NCBI GenBank assembly: GCA_013141075.1
Contig: JABFRQ010000011.1
Coordinates: forward strand, 1-42,100
Source of the DNA: Methylotenera sp.
GTDB lineage: Bacteria; Pseudomonadota; Gammaproteobacteria; Burkholderiales; Methylophilaceae
DNA: 42,100 bases
Direction of reading: 5' to 3'
Shown here one piece after another: positions 8,200-16,448 of the stretch. Position numbers and translations under genes: made by a program. The stretch's first letter is position 1; each line of letters opens with the position of its first letter. Under the pieces are notes generated by a model. That model was not told the DNA's origin and ran no database searches. It was given only the letters and a program-made list of their open reading frames with translations.

Positions 8200-9209
8200 T
8201 ATGCACGCACCCTTTTTAGCTCAATGTCAGTACTGTAGCCGTTGCTACGGCTAAAAGTATGGGTGCTTTTAATTACCTGGTACTTGCCATCCATTTTGCC
8301 AAATGAGGTTACGGCCACGTTAATGCCTGCCACCAATTTAACATTGCCCATTAAGCTAAAATTTGCCACGGTTTGCTCTTCATTGGCGCGGTCTAGCGCG
8401 GCAGTGGCCTTATGCTTAGCCTGCACATCATTCTCAGCCTTAATATTAAGCTTTAGGGTATCGGCACTGGTTTTATTGCTGGTGGTTTTTCCGTCTTGCG
8501 CCACCACAATGCGCGTGAGTTTTTTATGTGGATCGTGATAATTAACGCTGGCAGCGGCCACTACGCCATGTACTTTATCTCTAAAACTATAAGTGGCTAA
8601 GTCGGTGCGCGCCAAGCTTAAAATGGTAGCTTCAGCCTTTAAAGCAGCACGCTTAAAAAATGTGAGGTTAGCGCCGCGCACACTAAAGCTATAGCCATAT
8701 TCGGCAGCAAGCCGCTTTAAAAAAGTAAGGTCAGTTTCAAATACCTGCGTTACCCGCGTAATGGCAATAGGCTCAATAGTGCCAAGCAGTTTTAGCTTAT
8801 TATGCTTAGCTACGGTTGCGGCAATATCTCGCAAGTTGGTATGCTCATAAGCCTTGCCTTTATGCGTGCGCACCGCGCGTGTAACACCCGCTGCCAAGGC
8901 TTTAATTTTTACAACATCGGGCGCGCCATCAAGGCTTATTTCATCAATTTCAAAGTCACCACAGGCTAAAAGCGGTGCATTTTGATAGCCAATTTTTAAG
9001 CTAATACTATCGCCATGCGTAGGATACCAAGCATTCAACCAGCGGCCTTCAGTATCGCTTAAGCTTATTTCTAAGCTATCACTCTCGCCTTCTAGCACAT
9101 CGGTATAAGTTGCATCTAATAAAAACTGGCTAATATCTGCCGTGATATTTTTATTTTGATAAGTCACCACCAAGGTGGGGGTGAGCGCAGACTGCATTAA
9201 CGCTTCCAT
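8199..9209 (-). CDS. D: Tail hub protein D (phage late control D family)
   Basis: This 336-residue protein is of the P2 gpD/gp27-like hub family: LLDATYTDVLEGESDSLEISLSD near residue 28, then KIGYQNAPLLACGDFEIDEIS, and a central FETDLTFLKRLAAEYGYSF. It forms the central baseplate hub on which spike V sits and to which the tube is attached. It overlaps X by 13 bp. The second Met (MQSALTP, residue 5) is an alternative start. Confidence 0.86.
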   Translation of the reverse strand: MEALMQSALTPTLVVTYQNKNITADISQFLLDATYTDVLEGESDSLEISLSDTEGRWLNAWYPTHGDSISLKIGYQNAPLLACGDFEIDEISLDGAPDVVKIKALAAGVTRAVRTHKGKAYEHTNLRDIAATVAKHNKLKLLGTIEPIAITRVTQVFETDLTFLKRLAAEYGYSFSVRGANLTFFKRAALKAEATILSLARTDLATYSFRDKVHGVVAAASVNYHDPHKKLTRIVVAQDGKTTSNKTSADTLKLNIKAENDVQAKHKATAALDRANEEQTVANFSLMGNVKLVAGINVAVTSFGKMDGKYQVIKSTHTFSRSNGYSTDIELKRVRA

Positions 9210-9430
9210 GGTGGTAAATCGGCACTCGATGTAATCGTTTCAATTTCAGCACTATCAAGCAAGGGGATTAAAATAAGCTGGCCACTGGCTAAGGTAATAC
9301 TAATATCTAATGCTGGATTGGCTTCAATAATAGGTGATAGCAAGCTTGCATCGCCATAATAGCGCCATGCTAAGGTATCCCACCGCTCACCTGCTGTGGT
9401 GATATGCTCTAAACACTCAAACGCCTTCAT
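9197..9430 (-). CDS. X: Tail protein X (LysM-like)
   Basis: This 77-residue protein has the pattern AGERWDTLAWRYYGDASLLSPIIEANP of the P2 gpX/LysM-type family, a small domain that may act at the tail tip or bind peptidoglycan. Its ATG directly follows the U stop (TAAATG), so translation is coupled. The order U-X-D is as in P2-type tails. Confidence 0.85.
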   Translation of the reverse strand: MKAFECLEHITTAGERWDTLAWRYYGDASLLSPIIEANPALDISITLASGQLILIPLLDSAEIETITSSADLPPWKR

Positions 9431-9985
9431 TTAAAAACCCGCCCTGCAAATATTACTATCAATAGGCCGTGGCTTAGGCTTGCGCTTAACGGTTTTAGCG
9501 GGTTTTTTATTGCCTGTTTTGGTGGCAATGGCTTTATTTTTAGGCTTAACTGCGCTTACAAATTTAGGCTCTGCATATTCACGCAAGGCTACGCTGGCCT
9601 CAAGGCTTATTACTGTGCCATCTGCCAAGGTTTGGCGGGTGGTGACCTCAACGCTGGTAACAACAAATTTGCCTTTATAGTCGCCATTGGCAAATACCAA
9701 AGGTAACACCTCATGCTTAGCCACGGCATCGCGCAATTTTAAAAGCTCAATTTCAGGGTTACAAAACCCCGCATGAAAAACCAAGCTCCAGCTTAAATCA
9801 TCTAGTGCTTGCCCAGTAAATTGCAACTGTGGCTTGCCTAAAATATGTGCATGCTCGGCATAGTTGGCAGCAAACGTCATGCTGCTGCCTTCAAAATAAG
9901 TGATTAAATTAAAGGCAATTTTACCCAGCAGCGCATGCTGAAAACCTTGCGGCGTACTTTGGGGCTGGGTGGGGCTGAGTGCCAT
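9431..9985 (-). CDS. U: Tail protein U
   Basis: This 184-residue protein is P2 gpU-like: ALLGKIAFNLITYFEGSSM, then HAHILGKPQLQFTGQALDDLSWSLVFH. It has a basic C-terminal extension rich in Lys/Pro (KKPAKTVKRKPKPRP). U-type proteins bind tape measure or hub components during tail initiation. The 78-bp gap upstream contains two CTTTAAT boxes and an AAATGCGCATTT palindrome next to the start; no SD is obvious. Confidence 0.82.
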   Translation of the reverse strand: MALSPTQPQSTPQGFQHALLGKIAFNLITYFEGSSMTFAANYAEHAHILGKPQLQFTGQALDDLSWSLVFHAGFCNPEIELLKLRDAVAKHEVLPLVFANGDYKGKFVVTSVEVTTRQTLADGTVISLEASVALREYAEPKFVSAVKPKNKAIATKTGNKKPAKTVKRKPKPRPIDSNICRAGF

Positions 9986-10063
9986 AAAAAAATGCGCATT
10001 TAACTAATATGCAACGATATTAGCAAACTGCGCATTAAAGCTTAATTAAAGCTGTTTACTGAA

Positions 10064-12466
10064 TTAAAAAGCTACACGCCTTTTACCAGCCTCATATTTT
10101 TTCATCATCTTTTCAAACTCAATAAAGCTTAACTGCATGGCTTGCTGCACTTGGCCACTCATATTGCCACTTGCACCACTAATGTGAATAGTGGGTGAAA
10201 AATGAATTGCAACCGCTTGGCCAGCACCACCCGCATAAGCAGGGTTAGCGGATAATGCCGCCCCTGCAATGGCTGCGCCTGCTAACTTTTTAGCTGAGCT
10301 AGCCACCGCCCCAATGCGCTGCTGCATACCGATGCTGGCACCATCACCAATGTGGTTGCCCATGGTCATAAATACGCGGCTGGGGCTTTTAATGCCTAAG
10401 GTTTCTGCAAACCAGTTTTTAATGCTTTTGCCAAAATTCACAATTGCATTTTTTGCTGCACCAAGTTTATTGGTAATACCGCCCACTAAACCTGTAATTA
10501 AATTTTTACCTAAATCATAAAACTGCACGTGTAGCTCAATAAACCAAGCCAAACCCGCTTTGAATTTGGTTTTAATTCCCGTCCATAACTTGCCAAAAAA
10601 GGCAGTGATGGGCGCCCAGTATTTATAAATTAAAAATGCCGCAACTGCAATGCCTGTAATGAGTAGGCCGATAGGGTTCATAAGTAGTGCGCGGCCAATA
10701 AATAATATTGCTTGGCCAGCCATGCGTAACCCAGATAGCAATACACCACCTAAAAACTTGCCAGCACTCAGTGCAAGTGAACCCAATTTCATGCCAGCCA
10801 TGCGTAACCCAGATAGCAATACACCACCTAAAAACTTGCCAGCACTCAGTGCAAATGTACCTAACTTACCTAGCCACTTACCTAAGAATTCAGCTTTACC
10901 CGCACCAAAACCAAGCACTTGAAAAAATTTACTAAGGCTACCAACTCCCTGCATATTTAAACTTTTCAGTAGCTGGTATTTGCCAAACAGCAAATTAAAT
11001 GGCGTAAATATACCGTTAATTCCACTACTCACTAAATTAAAGCTATAGCGCAAAGCCAGTGAACCCAATTTCATGCCAGCAAAAAAAGCTAGTACTTTAA
11101 AAGCACTAGCGACTAACTCTTTATTTTTATCTGCCCACGCTGCCATACTAATAATAACTGGCATGACTGCATCTAGCAGCTGGTTAATTTGTGGCAAAAC
11201 TACACTACCAATAGTCACCCCTAATAGCGTCATACTATTTTTAAATTTATCTATGTTAGCCTGCGTAGTTTTATTTCTAGCGTCAAACTCACGACCCATT
11301 GAGCCCTCAAACTTTGGATTTCCATCAGCATCTTTTTTATTGATAGAGTTGATGCTATCAGTATAAGTTTTAACTGACCCTGCTAATACGGCTACATCAT
11401 CAGCATATTGCAGGCCAAATAAATCTACCAAAATTCCCATGCGTTGCTGGGCTGGTATTTTTTCTAAAGTGCTTAAAAATTTAACAAGTGAACCCTCAGC
11501 ATCTTGGCTGATGGCCTTCTGCAAATCTTTTGCAGAGTAACCCATTTCAGCTAAGGCATGTTTGAATTTATTACCTTGCTTATCGGCTGTGCCTAATTTT
11601 GTGAGCATGCCATTGATAGCTGTGCCTGCAACCTCGGGGGCTTTGCCAAGCGATATAAATGCATTACTTAAGCTTGAGGCTTGTAGCTCTGTTAAGCCAA
11701 ATTGCTTAGCGACACCACCAACACGCCCCAGCGTTTGCACAATATCACGCGCTTTTGCTGGGCTCTCATTGCTTAATTGGTTAATAGCATCACCCAAGCG
11801 GGCGATATTTTTAATGGGGATATTGTAAACATTAGCTAGTTTTGCCATGCTGTCACCAGCATCTTCTGGCAACATATCGAACGCTACTGACATTTTGGCA
11901 ATAGTTTCAGTAAAGCCTAATAAATCTTTTTCTGCTACCCCAAGTTGCCCACCGCTAGCAGCAATTGAGGCAAGCTCTTTAGCGGCAATTGGCATGCGCG
12001 TTGAAAGTGCCAAGAGGTCATCGCCAAGCTTTTTAAAGCCTTGTGGAGTTTTAAAATCAACCACCTTGCGCACATCGGCCATTGCACTCTCAAAGTCAAT
12101 GGCTAACTTAACTGGTATAGTCATTAAAGCACCCACGGCCAAGCCATCCATTAAATCACTGCGCATTTGGATACGGGCATTGCGCAGCATAGTATCTTTA
12201 GCTGCATTGTCTTGTAGCCTTAGTTGGCTTTGTTGCAAATTTTTAATAGTAGTGCCAAGTTTTAGATACTCAGTATTGACATTTTTAATGCTGGCGCTGG
12301 TGCTACCTAGATTTTTTTCTAGCGTTTTTCCAAGAGTAGTTTGCTTGGCTTTTAGCTTATCAACTGCACTACCAATGGCAGCAATGCCACTTTCAACATT
12401 GCCAAGCATCGCTTTAGTTGCGCCAAGCACAACGCCAACTTCAATAATAAATCCAGCAGAGGCCAT
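10064..12466 (-). CDS. Tail tape measure protein
   Basis: This 800-residue protein is of the TP901-type tape-measure family. It has an N-terminal coiled coil (about residues 20-95), a core DFESAMADVRKVVDFKTPQGF, several hydrophobic helices between residues 440 and 620, and the C-terminal GIKSPSRVFMTMGNHIGDG motif. It sets tail length and helps eject DNA. A 78-bp in-frame tandem duplication (26 residues, LSAGKFLGGVLLSGLRMAG) lies at 10715-10854. No clear SD precedes the ATG. A small opposite-strand gene separates it from E'. Confidence 0.9.
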   Translation of the reverse strand: MASAGFIIEVGVVLGATKAMLGNVESGIAAIGSAVDKLKAKQTTLGKTLEKNLGSTSASIKNVNTEYLKLGTTIKNLQQSQLRLQDNAAKDTMLRNARIQMRSDLMDGLAVGALMTIPVKLAIDFESAMADVRKVVDFKTPQGFKKLGDDLLALSTRMPIAAKELASIAASGGQLGVAEKDLLGFTETIAKMSVAFDMLPEDAGDSMAKLANVYNIPIKNIARLGDAINQLSNESPAKARDIVQTLGRVGGVAKQFGLTELQASSLSNAFISLGKAPEVAGTAINGMLTKLGTADKQGNKFKHALAEMGYSAKDLQKAISQDAEGSLVKFLSTLEKIPAQQRMGILVDLFGLQYADDVAVLAGSVKTYTDSINSINKKDADGNPKFEGSMGREFDARNKTTQANIDKFKNSMTLLGVTIGSVVLPQINQLLDAVMPVIISMAAWADKNKELVASAFKVLAFFAGMKLGSLALRYSFNLVSSGINGIFTPFNLLFGKYQLLKSLNMQGVGSLSKFFQVLGFGAGKAEFLGKWLGKLGTFALSAGKFLGGVLLSGLRMAGMKLGSLALSAGKFLGGVLLSGLRMAGQAILFIGRALLMNPIGLLITGIAVAAFLIYKYWAPITAFFGKLWTGIKTKFKAGLAWFIELHVQFYDLGKNLITGLVGGITNKLGAAKNAIVNFGKSIKNWFAETLGIKSPSRVFMTMGNHIGDGASIGMQQRIGAVASSAKKLAGAAIAGAALSANPAYAGGAGQAVAIHFSPTIHISGASGNMSGQVQQAMQLSFIEFEKMMKKYEAGKRRVAF
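10715..10854. repeat. In-frame tandem duplication in tape measure (period 78 bp)
   Basis: Bases 10715-10776 and 10793-10854 are identical over 62 bp with a 78-bp period. The part GAACCCAATTTCATGCCAGC also recurs near 11065, encoding a third partial MKLGSLAL. The duplication adds 26 residues to a transmembrane part of the protein. Confidence 0.9.
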
Positions 12467-12506
12467 AAATGTTGATATTTTCTAAAAAATGGTCTAAATT
12501 ATCGGT

Positions 12507-12722
12507 ATGCACCAAATAAAATTAAATAATTGGCTTAACCAAACGGATGGCAGCACCATTGCTGCTATCACGCTTCCTATCGCTTTTACTTTGTTTTTTC
12601 TACAGCTAGATGATGCAGCTTTTAGCTTTGGCTTTACTGTTGTTTTTGGCTGGGTACTAGCACCTATTCTGTTACTTATTGCCAAATCCATTGCCTACTT
12701 ACTAGACTATATTAAGGATTAA
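12507..12722 (+). CDS. Small membrane protein encoded against the tail operon
   Basis: This 71-residue frame fills the 256-bp gap between E' and the tape measure, on the opposite strand. It has two convincing hydrophobic segments (IAAITLPIAFTLFFL and FGFTVVFGWVLAPILLLIA) and ends LLDYIKD. It looks more protein-like than the minus-strand frame beneath it. There is only a weak SD. Position and orientation fit a moron expressed independently of the tail genes, for example from the lysogen. Its function is unknown. Confidence 0.45.
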   Translation: MHQIKLNNWLNQTDGSTIAAITLPIAFTLFFLQLDDAAFSFGFTVVFGWVLAPILLLIAKSIAYLLDYIKD

Positions 12723-12851
12723 CTAGCCTTTGTTGGCTTCGTTCTCAGCCTTAATCTGCGTTTTCGCCAGCTCTACCCACTCTACCAGTTCATCTATTTC
12801 TAGCGCGTCAATCTCGCTAGGTTGAAACCTAAACCACCTTGCCAGTAACCC
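12723..12851 (-). CDS. Tail chaperone extension E' (made by frameshift)
   Basis: The frame downstream of the E stop reads WFRFQPSEIDALEIDELVEWVELAKTQ and ends at 12723. It resembles the P2 E'/Mu gp42-type extension (PPSE..L...EL..W...A). It has no start codon of its own. It is in the +1 (equivalently -2) frame relative to E. A GGC-GGG-G stretch at 12855-12849 allows a glycine tRNA to shift from GGG to the overlapping GGG. The fusion would chaperone the tape measure. Confidence 0.65.
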   Translation of the reverse strand, partial: GLLARWFRFQPSEIDALEIDELVEWVELAKTQIKAENEANKG

Positions 12852-13125
12852 CGCCATCTGCATTAGTTGGCTTTTTGCTACCCACCATGGCCTGAAATGT
12901 TTGCTGAATATTGGCGTAGTCTGCCAAATCCAGCTCCTCTAAGTCTTCAGTAGTGAGCTTTTCTGCAGTTAAGCTGGCTAGCAAGGCCAGCTCTTGCGCT
13001 TCAGCATCGGTATTTTTTTGGGCGTTTTTTAAGTCACGCACTTTGGGGCGGCGTAAGTTAATTTCAGCCAATACTTTGCCTGAGGCTAACTTTACTGGGT
13101 ACTGCAATTTAATGGTAGTTTCCAC
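12829..13125 (-). CDS. Tail assembly chaperone E (gp41-like)
   Basis: This 98-residue protein starts 2 bp after the tube gene. Its pattern METTIKLQYPVKLASGKVLAEINLRRPKVRDL is typical of the Mu gp41/P2 E tail-assembly family, followed by an acidic helical tail (LTTEDLEELDLADYANI). It binds the tape measure with its frameshifted longer form. The stop lies just after the GGCGGGG site that could shift ribosomes into E'. Confidence 0.8.
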   Translation of the reverse strand: METTIKLQYPVKLASGKVLAEINLRRPKVRDLKNAQKNTDAEAQELALLASLTAEKLTTEDLEELDLADYANIQQTFQAMVGSKKPTNADGGVTGKVV

Positions 13126-13127
13126 GA

Positions 13128-13649
13128 TTAACCCCCAATGTTTTGACGATACGTTTCAAGCTTATCTACGCCATCTACTTTGTAGGTGTTGCTCATTACG
13201 TCTAGCTCTAAAATGCTTGCGCCATCTACTTTCATTTCAATGTGTGTGCAGTTAAAGTTTGAGCTAAATTCTGCATTGTCATTTTGTTTAAAAGTACCAA
13301 GCGGTATTTTTTTAAAGCTGGCAGTCATAATTACCACTACTGGCACTTGTGCTACACGGCCAGCGCTGTTGTAAGTATCTAGCGAGCCACGCACCTGCAG
13401 CGTTACAAAGCTAAATGGGTCAACTAATTTACGCCAAACATCAGCATAAAAACTATTCCACTTAACCTCGCCTTCAAGCTTATCAAAACCTGTGGGTAGC
13501 TCAAATTTACCAATCATGCCAAGCGCTTTATGCTCGGTCATTAGCATATTGATTTCAGGCAGTTTAATTTCTTCAGCCTTGCCTAGCAGGCTGTTGCCAT
13601 CTAAGTAAATGTTGGCATTGGTAATACGATTTAACTGAATACCGCTCAT
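13128..13649 (-). CDS. Major tail tube protein (P2 FII-like)
   Basis: This 173-residue protein has the FII family features NRITNANIYLDGNSLLGKAEEIKLPEI at the N-terminus, followed by a long beta-rich domain ending DVMSNTYKVDGVD. It polymerises into the inner tube of the contractile tail. The SD is good (AGGAG). It directly follows the sheath gene, as in P2. Confidence 0.88.
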   Translation of the reverse strand: MSGIQLNRITNANIYLDGNSLLGKAEEIKLPEINMLMTEHKALGMIGKFELPTGFDKLEGEVKWNSFYADVWRKLVDPFSFVTLQVRGSLDTYNSAGRVAQVPVVVIMTASFKKIPLGTFKQNDNAEFSSNFNCTHIEMKVDGASILELDVMSNTYKVDGVDKLETYRQNIGG

Positions 13650-13659
13650 GTTTTAGCTC

Positions 13660-15108
13660 CTAGTTATTGGTGTTACCTAAGCCTAATTGGCGTAAGTAGT
13701 TAATGTTTAAATTGGCTTCATAAGTCACGCGTTCAAGCGGTGTTGGCGGCATAAAGTCATAGCTGATCACTAAATGGCCTGCAGATAATTCTGCAATATC
13801 ATTTTTGTTTTTATCAAACCAAGCCTTACCATCAATCAATGCACCTGCTGCTACTAATGTACGTAAAAAGCCATTGACTGAAGCTAAAATGTCATCAATC
13901 ACTGCGTTATTAAGCGGGCGATCTATCATCTGTAAGCTAAAGTACTCAATACTTTCTGCAATTACGTCAGATACCGTTTGCACGCACATAAAGCTTTTAG
14001 CGCTGGTATCGGTAGGGAATGCCGCGCTGCGGTTACCCCATGTACGAATACCCGTACCAAAGCTATTAAAGAAAGTGATAATGCCCGCTTCATTGAGTAA
14101 GTTAGCCTCACTATTTGGGTCGTTAATCATGGCATAAATGCTGCGCTCTAAGCCTGTAATGCCAAGTACTTCAGTATTACTTAAGCTCCACCAGTAACCA
14201 TTTTCTTGGTCTTTACGGCTTTGCACACCAGCCACATAAGCGCTAGATGGGCTAATAACTTCTTTATCAGTGCCTGCGCTATAGCGTTTTACGTGTGGGT
14301 AACATAAGCCCGCGCGGCGGCTGCTTGTATTAAAGTTAATGGTGCCAAGTGCGCCACGGCCAGTAATAGCCTCTTGCGGGGTAATGCCGATTGGCGCATC
14401 AATAAAACACTTGGCGCGAATATCAGTTGCCATTGCAATCAATGCGGCACTTACAGAATTTAAGCTTGAGAACACAGGTGAAATTAAGATTTTTGGGGAA
14501 AATCCAAATTGCTGGTAACTATCTTTAAACGCCTGCATACCAGTGCGTTTTTGTAGTAAATCAATGCCACCGATAATATCAGCAGCTGTAACTAAAGTTG
14601 CATCTGCATAGGTATAAGTAACATGTACCTGAGGTGTAATAGTGCCTTGATTGATTGGTAAATTGCCACCAGCAACTGCATGAATTATGCCTTTAGAATT
14701 ATCTACTGAATAATCACCCAGATTATAAGTAGTTAGCCCATCAAGGCTTTTAACACTGGCAACCTGTACTTGTGGGAAAGCTAGATATAAATTACCTGCT
14801 ACATCAATACCTACAATTTCATTATTTACTGTAGTTTTATGAACTGCTGGGTCTAGTACGTTAATCACCACACACACTGTGCCTTTTTGCTCATAAATAG
14901 CATTTAGGCTATCTACAATAGTCGTGTTGCCAATATTTGCGCCAAACTGTGCAAAGTCACGCTCGTTACTCACTAAAATTGGCGTATTCACTACGCCTTC
15001 TAAGGCCGTGCCAATAATGCCAATCACCGCTGTTTTAACCAAGCGCACTTGGCGCGTACCACTTTCAACCTGAATTGTTTCAACGCCGTGTAAATAATTT
15101 GCAGCCAT
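13660..15108 (-). CDS. Tail sheath protein (P2 FI-like)
   Basis: This 482-residue protein starts MAANYLHGVETIQVESGTR, the hallmark of P2 FI-type sheaths, with RLVKTAVIGIIGTA after it. The conserved C-terminal sheath domain contains GTGIRTWGNRSAA and RPLNNAVIDDI. It contracts around the tube during injection. It overlaps the upstream small gene by one base (TAATG), so the two are coupled. Confidence 0.92.
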   Translation of the reverse strand: MAANYLHGVETIQVESGTRQVRLVKTAVIGIIGTALEGVVNTPILVSNERDFAQFGANIGNTTIVDSLNAIYEQKGTVCVVINVLDPAVHKTTVNNEIVGIDVAGNLYLAFPQVQVASVKSLDGLTTYNLGDYSVDNSKGIIHAVAGGNLPINQGTITPQVHVTYTYADATLVTAADIIGGIDLLQKRTGMQAFKDSYQQFGFSPKILISPVFSSLNSVSAALIAMATDIRAKCFIDAPIGITPQEAITGRGALGTINFNTSSRRAGLCYPHVKRYSAGTDKEVISPSSAYVAGVQSRKDQENGYWWSLSNTEVLGITGLERSIYAMINDPNSEANLLNEAGIITFFNSFGTGIRTWGNRSAAFPTDTSAKSFMCVQTVSDVIAESIEYFSLQMIDRPLNNAVIDDILASVNGFLRTLVAAGALIDGKAWFDKNKNDIAELSAGHLVISYDFMPPTPLERVTYEANLNINYLRQLGLGNTNN

Positions 15109-15344
15109 TATTTTGCTCCTTTTAATGCTTTATTTGGTGTTGCTGGCGCTAATTCTGTGGGCGCTGTTGCGTCTTTAGCTTTAGCTACTAGCGTTAAATT
15201 GCCGTTTAAAATAAGTGTTTTTGTCGCTTGGTTTTCAGATGGCATTTCTACTGTTTTGCCATTAAAAAACAAAACGTCTAGCGCCTTGCCCTCATGCTGC
15301 AGCGTGATAGCAGAATTCACGCCTGTGTAAATATACTTTTTCAT
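15108..15344 (-). CDS. Small head-tail protein (Mu gp38-like, DUF2635 type)
   Basis: This 78-residue protein begins MKKYIYTGVNSAITLQHEGK and has a Lys/Ala-rich tail. It sits between gp37 and the sheath, as the small gp38/DUF2635 proteins do in Mu relatives. It has an SD (AGGAGC). The molecular role is not established; the position suggests neck or tail completion. Confidence 0.65.
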   Translation of the reverse strand: MKKYIYTGVNSAITLQHEGKALDVLFFNGKTVEMPSENQATKTLILNGNLTLVAKAKDATAPTELAPATPNKALKGAK

Positions 15345-15369
15345 TTAATGCTCCTATAAAACTAAATAA

Positions 15370-15918
15370 CTAAATAACTAGCGGGTCAAAAATCAATTGT
15401 GAAATTGGCGGTGGGTTGCTACCAAAAGCAACATCTGCCCCAAACATACTGCCAATATTGTTGTTGCCAACCACTACTACAGGCAGCGTAAACTTCATTG
15501 AATATTGCCAAACGCCCTCGTGATAATCTTCAAAGCCATCACTTTTAATGGCTATTGCACCCGCCGCCAATGGAGGCTGCCAACCCATTAGGGCATTGCG
15601 GCAAGCTTCTAAAAATGCATACATGCCTAAGTCGCTCAAGCCATTTATTTCAGCGCTTTCACGTAAATTACGCGCCATTAAATTAAGCTCAAACTTCACA
15701 TTAAGTAGCGCGTGCATGCCTGTTGAGGTTTCACTATCTTTATAGTCAGCGCCGTTATAAATCACCAGTGCTGCGCCAATTGGGTGGCTCATGCGGTAAT
15801 CTTTTGGGCGTTGTGGCCATGCTTGCACATCTACTTGCGGGCTAGATTGCCCATTAAGCGTGAGTGCTGCAGCTAAGTGCGCAACGATGTCAGCTTCAAT
15901 ATTGCCGATTAAGCTCAT
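15370..15918 (-). CDS. Mu gp37-like tail terminator / neck protein
   Basis: This 182-residue protein matches the Mu gp37/gpK (DUF1834) pattern: IEADIVAHLAAAL near the start, VDVQAWPQRPKDYR and LVIYNGADY, then the conserved C-terminal strand KFTLPVVVVG. It overlaps gp36 by 4 bp. The family forms the tail terminator or joining ring. Confidence 0.8.
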   Translation of the reverse strand: MSLIGNIEADIVAHLAAALTLNGQSSPQVDVQAWPQRPKDYRMSHPIGAALVIYNGADYKDSETSTGMHALLNVKFELNLMARNLRESAEINGLSDLGMYAFLEACRNALMGWQPPLAAGAIAIKSDGFEDYHEGVWQYSMKFTLPVVVVGNNNIGSMFGADVAFGSNPPPISQLIFDPLVI

Positions 15919-16373
15919 CGCACATCGCGCCCAAAGTTGCTAACAGATGGCACAAAGTCTGGCATACCTACCGAAACACTATCGCCGCCGTTTTTAACCA
16001 CATCGGCACGCAGCGCAATGCCTGCCAAACCAACATCGCCACTGGCAATGGCTTTAAGCAGCTTGATTACGTCTTCATAGCGTTGGCGGGCATCTTTAAT
16101 ATCGTCACTGGCACGCAAGGTTTGCAGGCGATAAACCGCAATATCACAAGCGGCACGCACAAGGCAGGCAGGTATTAACACAAGGTTGGTAATTGCATCT
16201 TGCAGCGGCAATAAATAACGCACGGCAAGGTAACCATCAATCTCGGCCGTAGCATCGTTAATGGCTTGGTTTGCGCGCTCGGTATCTAACTGCTGGGCTT
16301 GCGGGTCAGTTAAATGCCTAAGCTCGCGCTCAGGGTAGCGGTCAATTAAATCTTGTAGAGTTGCATAAGGCAT
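15915..16373 (-). CDS. Mu gp36-like head-tail connector (DUF1320)
   Basis: This 152-residue protein begins MPYATLQDLIDRYPERELRHLTD and continues with AINDATAEIDGYLAVRYLLPL, the typical DUF1320/gp36 pattern. It is a head completion or connector protein. No SD is visible: a perfect GCGC-ATCAT-GCGC stem lies two bases before the ATG, and a CTTTAAT box is 34 nt upstream. It thus opens a probable transcript running from gp36 through the tail genes. Confidence 0.85.
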   Translation of the reverse strand: MPYATLQDLIDRYPERELRHLTDPQAQQLDTERANQAINDATAEIDGYLAVRYLLPLQDAITNLVLIPACLVRAACDIAVYRLQTLRASDDIKDARQRYEDVIKLLKAIASGDVGLAGIALRADVVKNGGDSVSVGMPDFVPSVSNFGRDVR

Positions 16374-16422
16374 ACGCGCATGATGCGCTTATGTTTAAGA
16401 GGTCACTATTAAAGTGCTTGAA
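16374..16422 (-). promoter_or_regulatory. Late promoter module upstream of gp36
   Basis: TTCAAGCACTTTAAT on the minus strand (16422-16408) is identical over 15 bases to the box before W. The GCGCATCATGCGC palindrome (16388-16376) stands two bases before the start codon. Spacing from CTTTAAT to ATG is 34 nt. Confidence 0.62.
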
Positions 16423-16448
16423 GTATTTTAGCCAGCTTAGAAACCAGT

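Noticed and set aside
11847..12485. Plus-strand 212-residue open frame
   Set aside because: It is the antisense shadow of the tape-measure gene, with low-complexity Ala/Ser/Leu composition and no RBS.
12494..12691. Minus-strand 65-residue frame in the E'-tape measure gap
   Set aside because: Its composition is less protein-like than the plus-strand membrane frame and it lacks an RBS.
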